Assembly (NCBI GenBank): GCA_024305405.1
Contig: JAKNDB010000092.1
Coordinates: 498,001-562,000 of the forward strand
Direction: 5' to 3'
DNA length: 64,000 bases
Source of the DNA: Dirofilaria immitis
Taxonomy: Eukaryota > Nematoda > Chromadorea > Rhabditida > Onchocercidae
A model generated the notes under the pieces. The model was given only the letters and a program-made list of their open reading frames with translations. It was not told the DNA's origin and made no database searches. Positions 27,389 through 40,271 of the stretch are shown piece after piece. The translations under genes were made by a program, and so were the position numbers. The number at the start of each line of letters is the position of its first letter. Within the stretch, counting starts at the first letter, position 1.

Positions 27389-27767
27389 CTGAAAGCAAAG
27401 AAAAAGAAATTCATCATAAAAAATAGAAAAGTATATTCGAATACTTACTTTATACAATCAAAAAAATTCGGCACTCTGCAAAAGTTCATTTATTCATACT
27501 ATACTACTACTGCTACTAATACTACAAATACTATAGTACTGATATCCAATATATACATAAACAGCCTTTGATTGATGTTAGTCATCGCCGAAATGATTGC
27601 TAGGGTGCATTTGGCCAATTTGAAAAGATAATAATGCATTCCAGTCGAGATTGGCAGAGAAGACGAGAATACCAAAACAGATACTAATCGAAATTGAAAT
27701 TGGTAAATGTGACAAGAAAAAAGATATGCAATCTTACATAGCCTTTAACTCTATCCATAACTACCAC

Positions 27768-27905
27768 AATGATATATATATACAACATACATACATATAT
27801 TACATACATACATACGTACACACGCAAATATACTATTACCCTACATGTTATATATATATACATACATACATACATACATACATACGCAGATATGTGTATA
27901 TACAT
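27768..27905. repeat. ATAC/AT/GTAC microsatellite
   Basis: Alternating (AT)n and (ATAC)n tracts run with little interruption, e.g. ATACATACATACATAC near 27862-27885 and TATATATATA at 27770 and 27851. They lie 0.4-0.6 kb upstream of the alpha-spectrin ATG. Such tracts are length-polymorphic and prone to assembly collapse. Confidence 0.9.
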
Positions 27906-28393
27906 TGTTTTGGGATGAATACGAAGGGAAGGAAAATGGGCTAATATTATCGAAATTTGAATGAATGAAATGATATATGAATGTTGTCGTTACTGTGTAT
28001 ATGATGCACGTGATGCCAATGATATGATAAATTATTTCTGCATTCTTTGTGATTTGTAAAAATTTCAATTTTTCAGGGGACAATGAACTTCTGTAAATCA
28101 AATGATGAATTAAGTATATGGCAAATGGATTGTTCGAGTATTTAAACATTGTACATAATAATTTGTTATTTTTAGTAAACTAATGAATTTAATACTTGTT
28201 AATATGAAAAGAAGACTGTTTGTTTATTTATTTATCTAAAAATTTATATTCGTAAAGCAAACAATATACATCATAGAAACTGATAAGATTAATGCTAACA
28301 AGCCACATTTATGACTATCCTTTCTACACAAATATTATTTTGCATAATTTCTTATATTCGAATTTTAATCGTCTAACAAATAAAAATCTATAA

Positions 28394-28445
28394 TAACAAC
28401 AACAACAACAACAACAACAACAACTACTACTACTACTACTACTAT
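28394..28445. repeat. Compound (AAC)n(ACT)n trinucleotide microsatellite
   Basis: About ten AAC units are followed directly by about seven ACT units. Related, shorter runs occur at 28888-28920 (ACT-rich) and about 29371-29390 (AAC). No coding context is seen. Confidence 0.9.
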
Positions 28446-30230
28446 AATAATGATTTAATAATAACTATTATTTAACCTTTATACAATTCAAAATCTGATT
28501 CAAGTGAAGGACTAAATAATGATAGATGACAATTGAGAAAGTTTTAGTTTTCAATTTCACTTTAATATTTTCCTTTTTCTATCTCCTATCTCAATCTCTC
28601 TTTCTATTCTTCTATTTTCTATATTTCACGAAAAGAAAAAAAGAGAGCAGTTGGTGATTTATGCTATTCCACTTCAATTCTTCTTTATATCAATTTATCT
28701 TTTCATACAATGTAGATTATAAATTTAAAAATTCAATCCTTTGAAATGGAGGGAAATGAAAAGAGGAAGAAGCATCGTCCTGTTCAGGAAAGGTCTATAA
28801 CAATCCTTTCTCGACTCACTGAACGGAAAATGGTTTCTGAATGAATCATTTCCCGAGAATCTATGCAAGGAATATAAATGATTATTAAATACTACTATTA
28901 CTACTATACTACTACTATTGCAACATCAAAAGACAACTTGAAATAGTTTGATGGAATGATGAAGTAACAATTCTAATGAGAAAGTAAACAATGATTGATA
29001 TTAGATAAATGAATTCGAATGAAAAAGTGCCTAGAAAAATGAATATTAAGTAAACAAATTCGGATTTAAAATCACATGGGATTAACAATTTTCTTAAATC
29101 GAGAGTATTATTTAACGGATTATAACAAGGAATTGTATTATAAAATTGATTTTTAATTACCGTTACTCATAATTGTTCTTTCTTTTCATTGTTATATTTG
29201 TATTTACTTAATTATTAAAGTATTAAATGATTGTGTCTAATCCCTAATTACAATTATCTGTGTGCATTTTTCTATACTTCATAGTTCACTTGCAGTTAAT
29301 TACTTATTAATTGTACATTAAATATTTAATAATTAAATAATGATTGATTAAAAATTACTAGTCAATGAAGATAACAACAACAACAACAAAATGACTAAAG
29401 AAATAAACAATGCTTATAGCCATCAAATAACCACATATGGGAAATAGCAGAACTGAATATAAAAAGGATAAATCCTTGTCTTAAAAAGATGATAGGAAAA
29501 CAAAAGAAAGGGATAGCAGTATTAAATGAAAAAAGATGAACTTAAAATATTTTGAAATTTCAGCATTTAAAATTGAAAAATAAACTTAGGCATATTTCGG
29601 ATATTGTTGAAATTACTGATTTAACTGATACTATTGTATGTAAGAGATGATATAAGGCGAATTGAATATGTAAAAATGAAAATATTAGATTAATTGTTTT
29701 TAATAATTTAGCCATCACTACTGAAGCGAAATTATAACATAAAAAGAAATGATTGGATCAAAAAGATTTTGGATTCATTGGATCAAAAAGACAATTTTAC
29801 TATTTTTAACTTCAATGTTCGAAGAATAATGATAAAATCATATCATAATATAATCATCTAGCAACACAATCAAATTATGATATATGATTTAAAATTCGAA
29901 TAGAGCGATTGTGAAATTATTCCTAATAATAATAGAAGATTGTCATGCATTTGATTCAATTATTAAAATAATGAAGAAAATATCAGAGAAAACTGGGACA
30001 GAATAAATAATAGAAATAAATACAAAGAATAATTTGTTTTGATCACAAATAAGCAAAGAAAAATTCTCATCATTTCATCGACTGTTGGGAATGGAATTCC
30101 GAAACGTATGATTCAAAAAATATCTAACTAGTAGACTATATCTATGATTCAAGAATACTTTTAGAAATTTTACATTTAAATACTAAGTTTATCAAAATGT
30201 TTATATTCTGAACATAATATAATATCAAAT

Positions 30231-30300
30231 AAATTGGAATTTGATACGACAACACATTATTAAATGAATGGAAACTCAATATGACAATATATTATTAAAT
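30231..30300. repeat. Diverged 36-base tandem duplication
   Basis: Units 30231-30266 and 30267-30300 share the pattern ATTGGAA...ATACGACAA...ATTATTAAAT with several substitutions. A third partial unit (ATTGAAAAC) follows. The block is non-coding. Confidence 0.55.
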
Positions 30301-30450
30301 AAATTGAAAACCTAAATAAAATGCAAATTCTGTTAGCTTAAAATGCATAATTTTTAGCATATTACTTCCGAATAATTTGAAATCATCTCATATGTGATAT
30401 CTCAAAACGATGTATTTAAATGATACATAAAATTAAAACGTGTAATTGGT

Positions 30451-30550
30451 ATTTGAAATCAAGGATTTCAGAATTTTCTGCAAATCAATATTTGAAATGC
30501 AGAACTTCAGAACTCTCTATAAATTAATATTTGAAATGAAGGATTTAGAG
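30451..30550. repeat. 39-base tandem repeat, 2.5 copies
   Basis: Units start at 30451, 30490 and 30529 with the common opening ATTTGAAAT, then AAGGATTTCAGAA or AGAACTTCAGAA, then an AT-rich tail. The third copy is partial. The array lies about 0.7 kb upstream of the TMEM256-like start codon and has no coding signal. Confidence 0.75.
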
Positions 30551-31207
30551 GCCTCCGTCTTACCAACGTACCAGAAACTCCTTCACACGGCAGTATCCTA
30601 CTGTTTAATCCGCTCGAGATCATCGGTTTAATACTATCCCGCGTTTAATCGGTTGATATGAGTGCAGAACGATATGCAAAATTTGTCTCTCGATTTAAAT
30701 TTGCTACAAAGTGTTAAATTAAGCTTCATAGCGTTACGCGTGGTATCTCGGAAGTGGTTCGGCTTAGGTCATTGGCTTGTTTTGTTGTTAAGTTGAGCTG
30801 GTGCTTCAGGGAAGGTTTCTGGTGCTTTCGGGATATTTCTGGAATGCTTTTTTAAGCAACTTTTTAATTATTAAATTGAGCTTTGCTGTAACTGTTATTT
30901 CTAAAATATTTCTGGAATGCTTTCATCTGTCACACATAATTAGTTTGTTTATTTTATTAAATGTTATGAGCCAATAATCAAGTTGTAATATGGTGATTTT
31001 ATTTTTCCGGCACATAATTTAAGTGGAACAGCTTGATGATTGCTCAAATTTGAGTGAAACATCGTGATGGTTATCTGTCCAAATAATTCACCTGTGTTCT
31101 TGCAGTGTGCAATAATATAATGATATTAAAGAAAAAGGAGAGAAAGATGGCAATTTTCGTTATCTGAAATTTATTCTATTGTTTTGTTTAAAGATCAAAT
31201 TTAACGT

Positions 31208-32106
31208 ATGTCAGAAAAAGCACTTATAGCAATGATCTATGATCATTTCAACTTGACCAGTTATCATATATCGCCTGCGCCACCTGTTTGCGATTTTTTA
31301 ATCTGTATAATTATTGCAGTTCGTCCGATTATTGTTATTCGAACTGGATCGAACAGTAATAATGATGGATTATTTGGTGAGCTTCATGGATTCAATATGT
31401 CCACCAAAAGCGCTCGTACAACCATGTCATCAAAATCACTTAATATGCCACTGGTAACTTATGGTATTGATAAATACCAGTAACGTTTGGTATTGATAAC
31501 TGAGTGGTTATAATTTCTAGCAAAAATACAAGCTTAATTTTTGATATAAGCTTGATGGCTCGTTTACTTGGCTATATTTTTAAGACAAAGTTCCGGACAA
31601 ATCAAATATTTTTTTATAATCGATTCATTCTCTAAAAAATATATTTATGATTTCGAAGATATTTTTTCACTTACTCATTCAGAGTAGAATATCAAAGCTT
31701 TAAAAATTAATGCATATTTTCAAAAATAATAACTGTACTGTTTTTGATTTTGCAGAATCTTTTGAAAGAATCGCATTTGACTCGTTTGGCAGGTTTCTCA
31801 GGTGCTTTGGCAATATCACTTGGCGCGTATGGAGCGCATGCTTTGCGTGAAAGTGGGAATACAGATGAGCGACGTACACGTGCTTTCGAAACTGGTAATC
31901 GTTATCATCTGATACATTCAGTTACGCTATTCTTTGCTAATAAGGCACGTTTTCCATGGCTTACTGTTTCGCTTTTACTCAGTGGTATGGCCATCTTCTC
32001 GGGATCCTGCTACCATTACAGTATCACTGGTAAAGACTGTTTAAGAAAATACACTCCGATCGGTGGTGTGATGTACATTTTAGCCTGGCTCTCATTTCTT
32101 CTTTAA
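31208..32106 (+). CDS. DUF423 / TMEM256-like small membrane protein
   Basis: The gene has two exons: 31208-31453 (ATG start, 82 codons, donor GTAACT) and 31756-32106 (acceptor TTTTGCAG, stop TAA), giving about 198 residues. Exon 2 carries the family core: HLTRLAGFSGALAISLGAYGAHAL, then a Y-H-x-x-H segment (NRYHLIHSVTLFF), a hydrophobic helix (LTVSLLLSGMAIFSGSCY), and a terminal helix after PIGG. TMEM256/YgdD-type proteins are small, multi-pass membrane proteins of unknown biochemical role. The family is usually about 110-130 residues, so the first exon is an N-terminal extension with one hydrophobic stretch (FLICIIIAVRPIIVI). Exon 1 is less certain than exon 2. An AATAAA at 32261-32266 is a plausible poly(A) signal. 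Confidence 0.82.
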
Positions 32107-32774
32107 TCCAACTTTCCATATGTTTTTATGTTAACATTCAGTACAGATTTTAACGCAACGTTTAATAAGATTAATATATTTGATCTGTATTTTAATCAAT
32201 GATTTATAATCCGATGTGGAATGTTTTTTGAAATTTTGTTGCAATATTATGCGTATGTAGAATAAATCAAATATGCCTTAAAAAAGTTTCGCTCTTCATT
32301 TCCAGAATGCTAAATTATGGTTTAAAAGTGGTATATCCTTGTTTATTTTTTATTTCTAATTAACTCTTTCGCCTTTATTTTCCTTATTATATCATTGTAA
32401 CCATAATTAATTGAATCTAAATTCTTAATTCAAGTACTTTGCAAGTTCCAACAGAAGTTTGCCATTGGCGATTTCCAACGAAATATATAGTGTATTTTCT
32501 TGGAAGATTCCGAAATGATGAAAATCGAGATGCTTTTATAAAAAAGATGTTGAAAATTCTTGTTCTGCATTTTATTATTTCTTGACGAATGAGGATTTTT
32601 TGGACTTGCTTTATCGTTGACTTTGGAACACTGTTTTCTATTCAATTTAACAAAAGGATATAGTACATTGTAAATATTTTATAAAAATTAGGAAAAAATT
32701 CACAAACAAGAAATGAAATGATTGAAAGAATATAGAGATCGAATCGAAAAAATACGTTGTAAATATGAATAAAA
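32107..32774. other. Convergent intergenic region between TMEM256-like and SepSecS genes
   Basis: This holds the 3' UTR of the plus-strand gene, with AATAAA at 32261-32266, and the 3' flank of the minus-strand gene. A short minus-strand open frame at 32430-32645 shows no family features or splice support. I see no repeat or RNA gene. Confidence 0.5.
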
Positions 32775-32863
32775 TTATACGCAGCTTTCATTTTCTTGCA
32801 TACCTTCTGTGGACGCTAATGCCGTGATGCAGTCTGTACTGTTTCGAGTTATTGAACTGCTAT
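32775..32863 (-). other. secs-1: Proposed last coding exon of SepSecS
   Basis: A minus-strand CTTGCAG acceptor at 32864-32870 opens a frame of 28 codons plus TAA that joins exactly in phase (G + AT makes Asp) with the donor AAAG|GTATAT at 33337. The tail is Ser/Thr-rich, like the weakly conserved C-termini of animal SepSecS. It is too short for an ORF finder. It competes with a read-through ending at 33266. Confidence 0.65.
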
Positions 32864-35106
32864 CTGCAAGGCAATCATTTCTTGAATTTAGAATTATACT
32901 GAACTCAATATAAGAATCTTTAAGCGAAAGAATGATAACCTAATCATAGTATTTGCTCATAAAATCACAACTGCTGATGCCGAGAATTATGAGCGTAACA
33001 TTTACGATATATTGTTTAACAAGGAAGTATAGAAGTGAATAGCTATTATGAAGGCTTTTATATTAATTATGATTTTAGATATAATCGTACTTGTATTTAC
33101 TTTATCGTGATTCTGTGATATGAACATCACCTCGTTTAAACTATATGAATAATCATATTTCTACAAGTCACCAAAAATTGTCATAACTTACATTAAAATG
33201 AAGGAGAAACAGGAAACATTGTTTAGCTAAATTTGAAATTCCTATTTAAATTTAGAAGTCGAGTGCTAAATTTTGGCAGAAAACTGAGAGCTGTGAAAAG
33301 GACATATGTTACGTAATTCCAATATTATGGATATACCTTTAATATGCATATCTTTCGACGAAACGAAAGCCCATTTCGGAGTTTCCTCCTTCAGCACCTT
33401 CACCAATTCCTCGATTTCTCGTGTTGTCATACCTATTGCACAGGCTATATTCAAATAACCGTCATGCTGTCGTGATGTATGTGAACCGAAATTGAGGAAT
33501 TCATAGCCATCAATTGTTTTTGACAAACTATTTAGTATCGTTCGAGCACCGGTGATACCACGACTAAATAACTGAGCACCGAATGCATTTTGTTGTTGAT
33601 TTGTCCAACCTTTTAATGTAACTGCAAGCGAAATTTGATTCATTTTTACTTCCATAACCTGAAACAAGATTATTGCAGTCGGATATTGAGATCGACCTTA
33701 TTTCAGCTAACCAAATATTTGGATTAATTGAAAGTAATTATTTGCTACATCAAATCCTGTGAAACTTTGATACCGAATAGTGGAAATTTTAGTAGACTTG
33801 TAATAATAGCAAAATTATCCTTGCTAGGAAGTTTTTCAAATTTAGTTTCACCTCATTATGGACCCGAATTAATTATAGCATAGTCTGCAATGTTATCTAT
33901 CAATAAATCATCTATAAAAATTAATAATTAAAAATTCGGAAAATCTAATTAATAATATGCTACTTCCTTCAGAATCAATAAATTCCTCGCATCCATTTAT
34001 CAATCTGCTTAATCCAATATGCAATATTTATTTCGAGGTTTTCTTACCTTCTGTCCAATCATTTTAGCATATTCTTCCATTGCTGTATGTAAAATTTCAA
34101 AATTCGTTTGTTGCTTGTTGTAAAGCTCTTTTAATCCAACTTTACCTAACTGTAACAAAGTAATCAACAAATCACGTGATGGTACAATAGAAGCACGTCC
34201 TGGATAAAAATTAGATATAATATCCAACGATTTTTCATTAAATGTTGCCACAATGGAACCACCTACAGGTACCAGAAAATTTTTATCTGTTGATTGTATA
34301 AATGCATCAATATATCCTGCTGTTCCAGCTTCTTCAATTCGATTTCGACATTCTGGTGATTGTAAACCGTAAGCATTATTTACCAAATGTTTTACACCAT
34401 ATTTCCTACATAGTTCACCGATAGTAATTAAATTATCAGGTTGCCGAGGAGCAAAAGATGACGTAGTACTTAACACAGCAATAATTTCATCCTTTTGCTT
34501 CTCCAAAACAACTTTTAAAGCAGTAAGATCCGTAATAAGTCCGTCACTTATCATTGTTTCCGGAATACTATCGATTATAATAGGTTCGAAGCCAGCCGTA
34601 AAAATAGATTTAAAGCATGACTTTTGATCGATGCGTAAAAATACTACAAATTTGGCACGACGTTTTGTATGCCTCCATGCACCCAAACATAGTGAAAGTG
34701 CCATACCAGTTGCAACCGGTATTACCATAGCTGCTTTTGTACTTGGTATTCCAAGATAACGAATAGCATCCAAGGCAAGTTTATTAGTGATTTCTGAAAG
34801 AACTGACGAACCAATAGCTTTTGGTTGACGTTCGGTCAAGTTTCCAGATCTACCGATTCCATGCGCTAAACCGTAATGTAGCTGTTGAACCAATGGTGAC
34901 AAAATACGACCTTCACGTTCACCAGCTCCAACACAAATAGTATCGAAGCGATTATTTGAATCCAAACTTGCTAAACGTGTTAGAAATGCTTCTATAACTT
35001 GCTGAGGTAAACCAATTTCCGGAATAACACCGTCACGACGTAATATTGCTTCCAATCGATTGAAACATCGTACAGTACGATCGGTTGCCTCCTGTTCCGT
35101 TTTCAT
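32775..35106 (-). CDS. secs-1: O-phosphoseryl-tRNA(Sec) selenium transferase (SepSecS)
   Basis: This PLP enzyme converts phosphoseryl-tRNA(Sec) plus selenophosphate to selenocysteyl-tRNA(Sec). Coding exons are 34048-35106, 33337-33658 and 32775-32863, about 489 residues (human 501). Family blocks are GAGEREGRILSPLV, HGIGRSGNL, RIDQKSCFKSIFTAGFEP, STTSSFAPRQPDNL, HLVNNAYGLQS, then STDKNFLVPVGGSI, where the PLP-binding lysine is encoded at 34282-34284, then FYPGRASIVPS. The 33337 exon ends in a GTATAT donor in phase with the small last exon (DSSSITRNSTDCITALASTE). Reading through that donor would instead stop at 33266-33268. The minus-strand acceptor ACTTTCAG ends at 35115, eight bases before the ATG, and suits spliced-leader addition. 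The family usually has about 25-30 more N-terminal residues, so an upstream coding exon is possible. Confidence 0.95.
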
Positions 35107-35114
35107 TTCATTAA

Positions 35115-36146
35115 CTGAAAGTAACAGTTTCGTTAAAATTCGATACTATATAATGAATCAAGATTCGGGAAAATTCAACCGAAAAGATTTTAATTTAATT
35201 CTAAAATGATAATTAGGTTTAATTTCTTGTTCTTGGAATTTATAGATAATAAGAAATATTTATGTTTTTTATGCGCATTTTTAATTCTCAATTCTGGAAT
35301 ATTCTTTAATAAATGATTTTTTCATTTTTCCTGGCGCATAAGAGCTACTTATTTCTCACTTAATTTTTTGGAATAACTATTCTGTAAGGTTACCTGATTT
35401 AGCAATTTCGAACCCCTTCAATACAAATGTTATAAATATGGAAATTAATTCGACTTTCGTTCAATTGTTTGATTGCATCTCATACTTTAGCGTTCTAAAA
35501 GACTAATAACAATAATTTAAATCAAACGACACTAATTGCATTACTTGTCATTGTCGCATCGCCCGTAATTCACATGCGAATCATTTATCCATTTATAACT
35601 GTTTAAGGAATAGCATAACTCTTCAAATTCATGGAATTTCTTGAAGTTATAAGCCATTAATGTATATGCACCATGCAATATTCTAAATAAGAATGCCTCA
35701 CACATTATGCCAACCTTTCTTCCTGGTCACCAATTTATTTGAACCGTTTCATTTTAAAACCCATACCACTTTTATTTCAATACATGCTTCGATGTGCACT
35801 TTAAGTTTTCAGGCAAAGTATGGGGACTTGTCTATTCTTTGGCAGTTATGAAGGGAATTAGTAACCCTAATGTTCTTCGATAACAACAGTTGATCTTGAT
35901 GGGCACGGAACTGAAGGAAAGAAACAGTCATAAATGGAATCTCGGACTATGGGTCTGTTAATCATTTATTTTAAAATGGGAATAAGGAAGAAATATAATC
36001 CGAAAGTCAAATATATATGCATATTGTGTAGTACCACGAAATTCTACCATAAACAATCCTTTTAATAACAACACATATTTAATAATATAATATAGAAACT
36101 TCTCCCATTTGACAAATATAACAATATATTCAACAAAACATGCGAC
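35115..36146. other. Intergenic region between RPS5 and SepSecS
   Basis: Both neighbours lie on the minus strand, RPS5 upstream. The 1.03-kb gap holds the RPS5 3' UTR and the SepSecS promoter or spliced-leader region. I see no canonical AATAAA on the minus strand close to the RPS5 stop and no exon, RNA gene or repeat. Confidence 0.5.
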
Positions 36147-37883
<1,737 letters not shown>

Positions 37884-37908
37884 GCAAAAATGCTTTATCA
37901 AATACCTG
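37884..37908 (-). promoter_or_regulatory. rps-5: RPS5 5' UTR and probable spliced-leader acceptor
   Basis: On the minus strand AAAAATTTCAG ends at 37906 and leaves a 22-base leader before the first ATG. No upstream exon is evident. Highly expressed nematode ribosomal-protein genes are commonly trans-spliced, so SL1 addition here is likely. This rests on position and the motif only. Confidence 0.6.
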
Positions 37909-40271
37909 AAATTTTTCTGACTATCAAATTGATGGAATAAAAAATCTTTTATGTTTCGGAATACTAACTTCGGCTAAAATCTATACGCTGCTCTGCCATA
38001 ACTGATCGTAAAATTAACATCATCCATTAACTATGTGCAATCGTTAAAATCTTCCACAAAATTGAATCTTTTGCACCACCAACTCGATTAGAATAAGTTT
38101 ACGTGATTAAAAGTCAAATATTTCTGGGTTTTTAACGTAATACTCCTGATGCGGCTATTATCAAATATTTACTCGTCCCCATATCAAACTTATTCGTCAT
38201 CTTTATCAAGTTCACATGCCAAATTTAGCCAGAAATCTTATCTAATCGTGATATTAAAGATAATATATTAAGTATACCTAAGTTAACGATCTCAGAATAC
38301 TATCTATATATTAGTAATAATATTTAGTAAAAAAAACACAAATTAATGTCATCTACGTACTCCGAATATCATCAACTATTAAATAGTATTCAGTAAAGAA
38401 AAACAATATCGTTGACGACATTATCACCAGTAATCGCTAAGCGCGGGTAGCAATAATTGAAATAACATAATAATGACGAAATATTTCATAAAAAGTTACG
38501 ATTATGTTATATCCTAATGATATTAACGCTAGCAGTTAAGATATTCCATAAAACACAAATAATATCAAATATAAGTATGGAATTAAAACTGAAAGAACGA
38601 TAAATATAACATAGAGTTCTCATAGTTCAATCTTAATATCACGCAAAAAGGAAACCTCACAGCTGGAGAAGAGCCGACCTCTATCACATTATAGTGCCAA
38701 GCTCATATCAATTAATAGACAAGGCACCAATAAAACTCTCGGCTAGAATTGCATATCCTATCGAAAAAACCAGGCCTCAATGTTCTAACAGATATCGTTA
38801 TGCTATATTCAACCGGGCACTGCGACAATAACCATCCCAAGTATATGACTTCAAAATGATGTTTGTTCTTTTTTGCGGGCAGATGGCTGCGGAGAATGTT
38901 GATATTAGAGTGACGATGCGATGAAGTTAGTAATACTCTTAACAACGTAATCATATTCTCCTTCCATTTACGTGACAACATTTGAGATGTTTCTACGCAG
39001 TTTGTGAAGAAATGGCAAAAACTCGTGGAAGTGAACCGAAAATTATATTGTTATGATGAATCAAAAATTAGATTTTTACATTAAATCAAAAATTAGATTC
39101 ATACCGTGAGTCGCAAGTCAAATCCTTGCGATAAATTGAATATTAGTTTGTGAATCAAAAATTAGATTCTTACGACGAACTAAATATTAACCCCATATGC
39201 TGAATTATAAATCAACTCGTGAGATGAATCGAAAATTAGATTGATATGGCAAATGAAAAATTACGTTTATATGATAAATCAAACAAATTTCATCATGTAC
39301 TGAATGATACTCATCTTAAAACTAATAAAACTATTTATTTCTAAATTTTGAGAGTAATGTATCACGTAAGCATTTGTGAATAAAGCGAACGTAATCACCT
39401 AATTGCATATATATACATAATTTAAGTAATCATGTATATTTATAAAAAGATAATTTCATTACACCACTTGCTACAAATGTTCTTATTCATTTAATCATTC
39501 TATTCGTCGTTTGCTCTCAGTCGCTGTTACCGTTATGATGCATACTTACTCGAAGGATTTCTTAATCTTTCCACCGATAACAATGCTATTGCACGCGTTG
39601 CATTACTCTATGTCGTCCCTCATTTTTCAGCGTTATTCTCTATTATTATTGTTTTTATTGTATGTTAATTTCGATAGTTTGAAACCTTATGAATATTAAT
39701 TTATCCTTGGCTTTATATAATTAAGTACACTTTTCGGATTTCAAATTTCTTGCCTACTTTTGCTGAGAGTTATCAAGGTACAAACTGCTCTCTCTCTCTT
39801 TCTCTTCATCATTAAAGAGATACTAAAGTATTTTTGAATTTTCTATAATCTTTATGTTGAATCTTTTCGAAATAGTTTTATGGTATCTATAATATTGTTC
39901 GAATATTTGTGGCGATGATATCATCCTGATTGTTTGATAATTATCTCTGAGCTCTGGCCTCAACCCTGATAACAATTGATCGAAGTAGGAATCAAAATGA
40001 TCTAACAAACGTATACGTGAAATACATAATTCAAATTAGAAGATGTACCTAAATGTCTTATATGCTTTTTAACTGTCCGTATGATATTTTATACAAAATT
40101 TATTACACGCAAAAATACTTTTTTGTTTTATACAAATTTATTATACGCAAAAAACTTTTTTTCTATCTGGAATATTCAAGAGAAGATCAATTCACTGAAA
40201 AACGAAAAAATTAAGACACAGAAATAATGATATGTTATCATGTCGAGATCTCCCAATATAATTCATAATTA
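37909..40271. other. Intergenic region between the DDR-like gene and RPS5
   Basis: This 2.4-kb non-coding stretch contains a CT-rich tract (about 39787-39810), a cluster of a 16-base motif (39059-39242), and the 3' flank of the receptor gene. A minus-strand AATAAA (TTTATT on plus, 40099-40104) lies about 170 bases past the receptor stop codon and is a plausible poly(A) signal. Short open frames here (38712-38981, 39511-39699) lack family features. Confidence 0.55.
39059..39242. repeat. Four copies of a 16-base motif AATCAAAAATTAGATT
   Basis: Copies are at 39059-39074, 39084-39099, 39153-39168 and 39227-39242 (the last with C-G-A for C-A-A). The spacing is uneven and the bases between are partly similar (TGAATTATAAATC, TAAATTGAATATTAG), suggesting a decayed tandem array. 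The array lies about 1.2 kb upstream of RPS5. Confidence 0.75.

Larger units (their letters stand above)
27389..31207. other. Divergent intergenic region between alpha-spectrin and the TMEM256-like gene
   Basis: This 3.8-kb AT-rich stretch must hold the promoters of two divergently transcribed genes. I see no conserved exon or RNA gene. It contains an (ATAC)n/(AT)n microsatellite, AAC/ACT trinucleotide runs, a pyrimidine tract at about 28560-28625, a 36-base tandem duplication and a 39-base tandem repeat, listed separately. Open frames through the ATAC repeat are products of its periodicity and are not genes. Confidence 0.6.

Noticed and set aside
27651..27944. Overlapping open frames of 70-100 codons on both strands
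   Set aside because: They run through an ATAC/AT microsatellite and encode repetitive Tyr/Ile/His/Cys strings; no start context, splicing or family match.
33266..33336. Read-through C-terminus of SepSecS ending in a TAG
   Set aside because: A good GTATAT donor at 33337 joins in phase to a small terminal exon at 32775-32863, which I prefer; kept as an alternative only.
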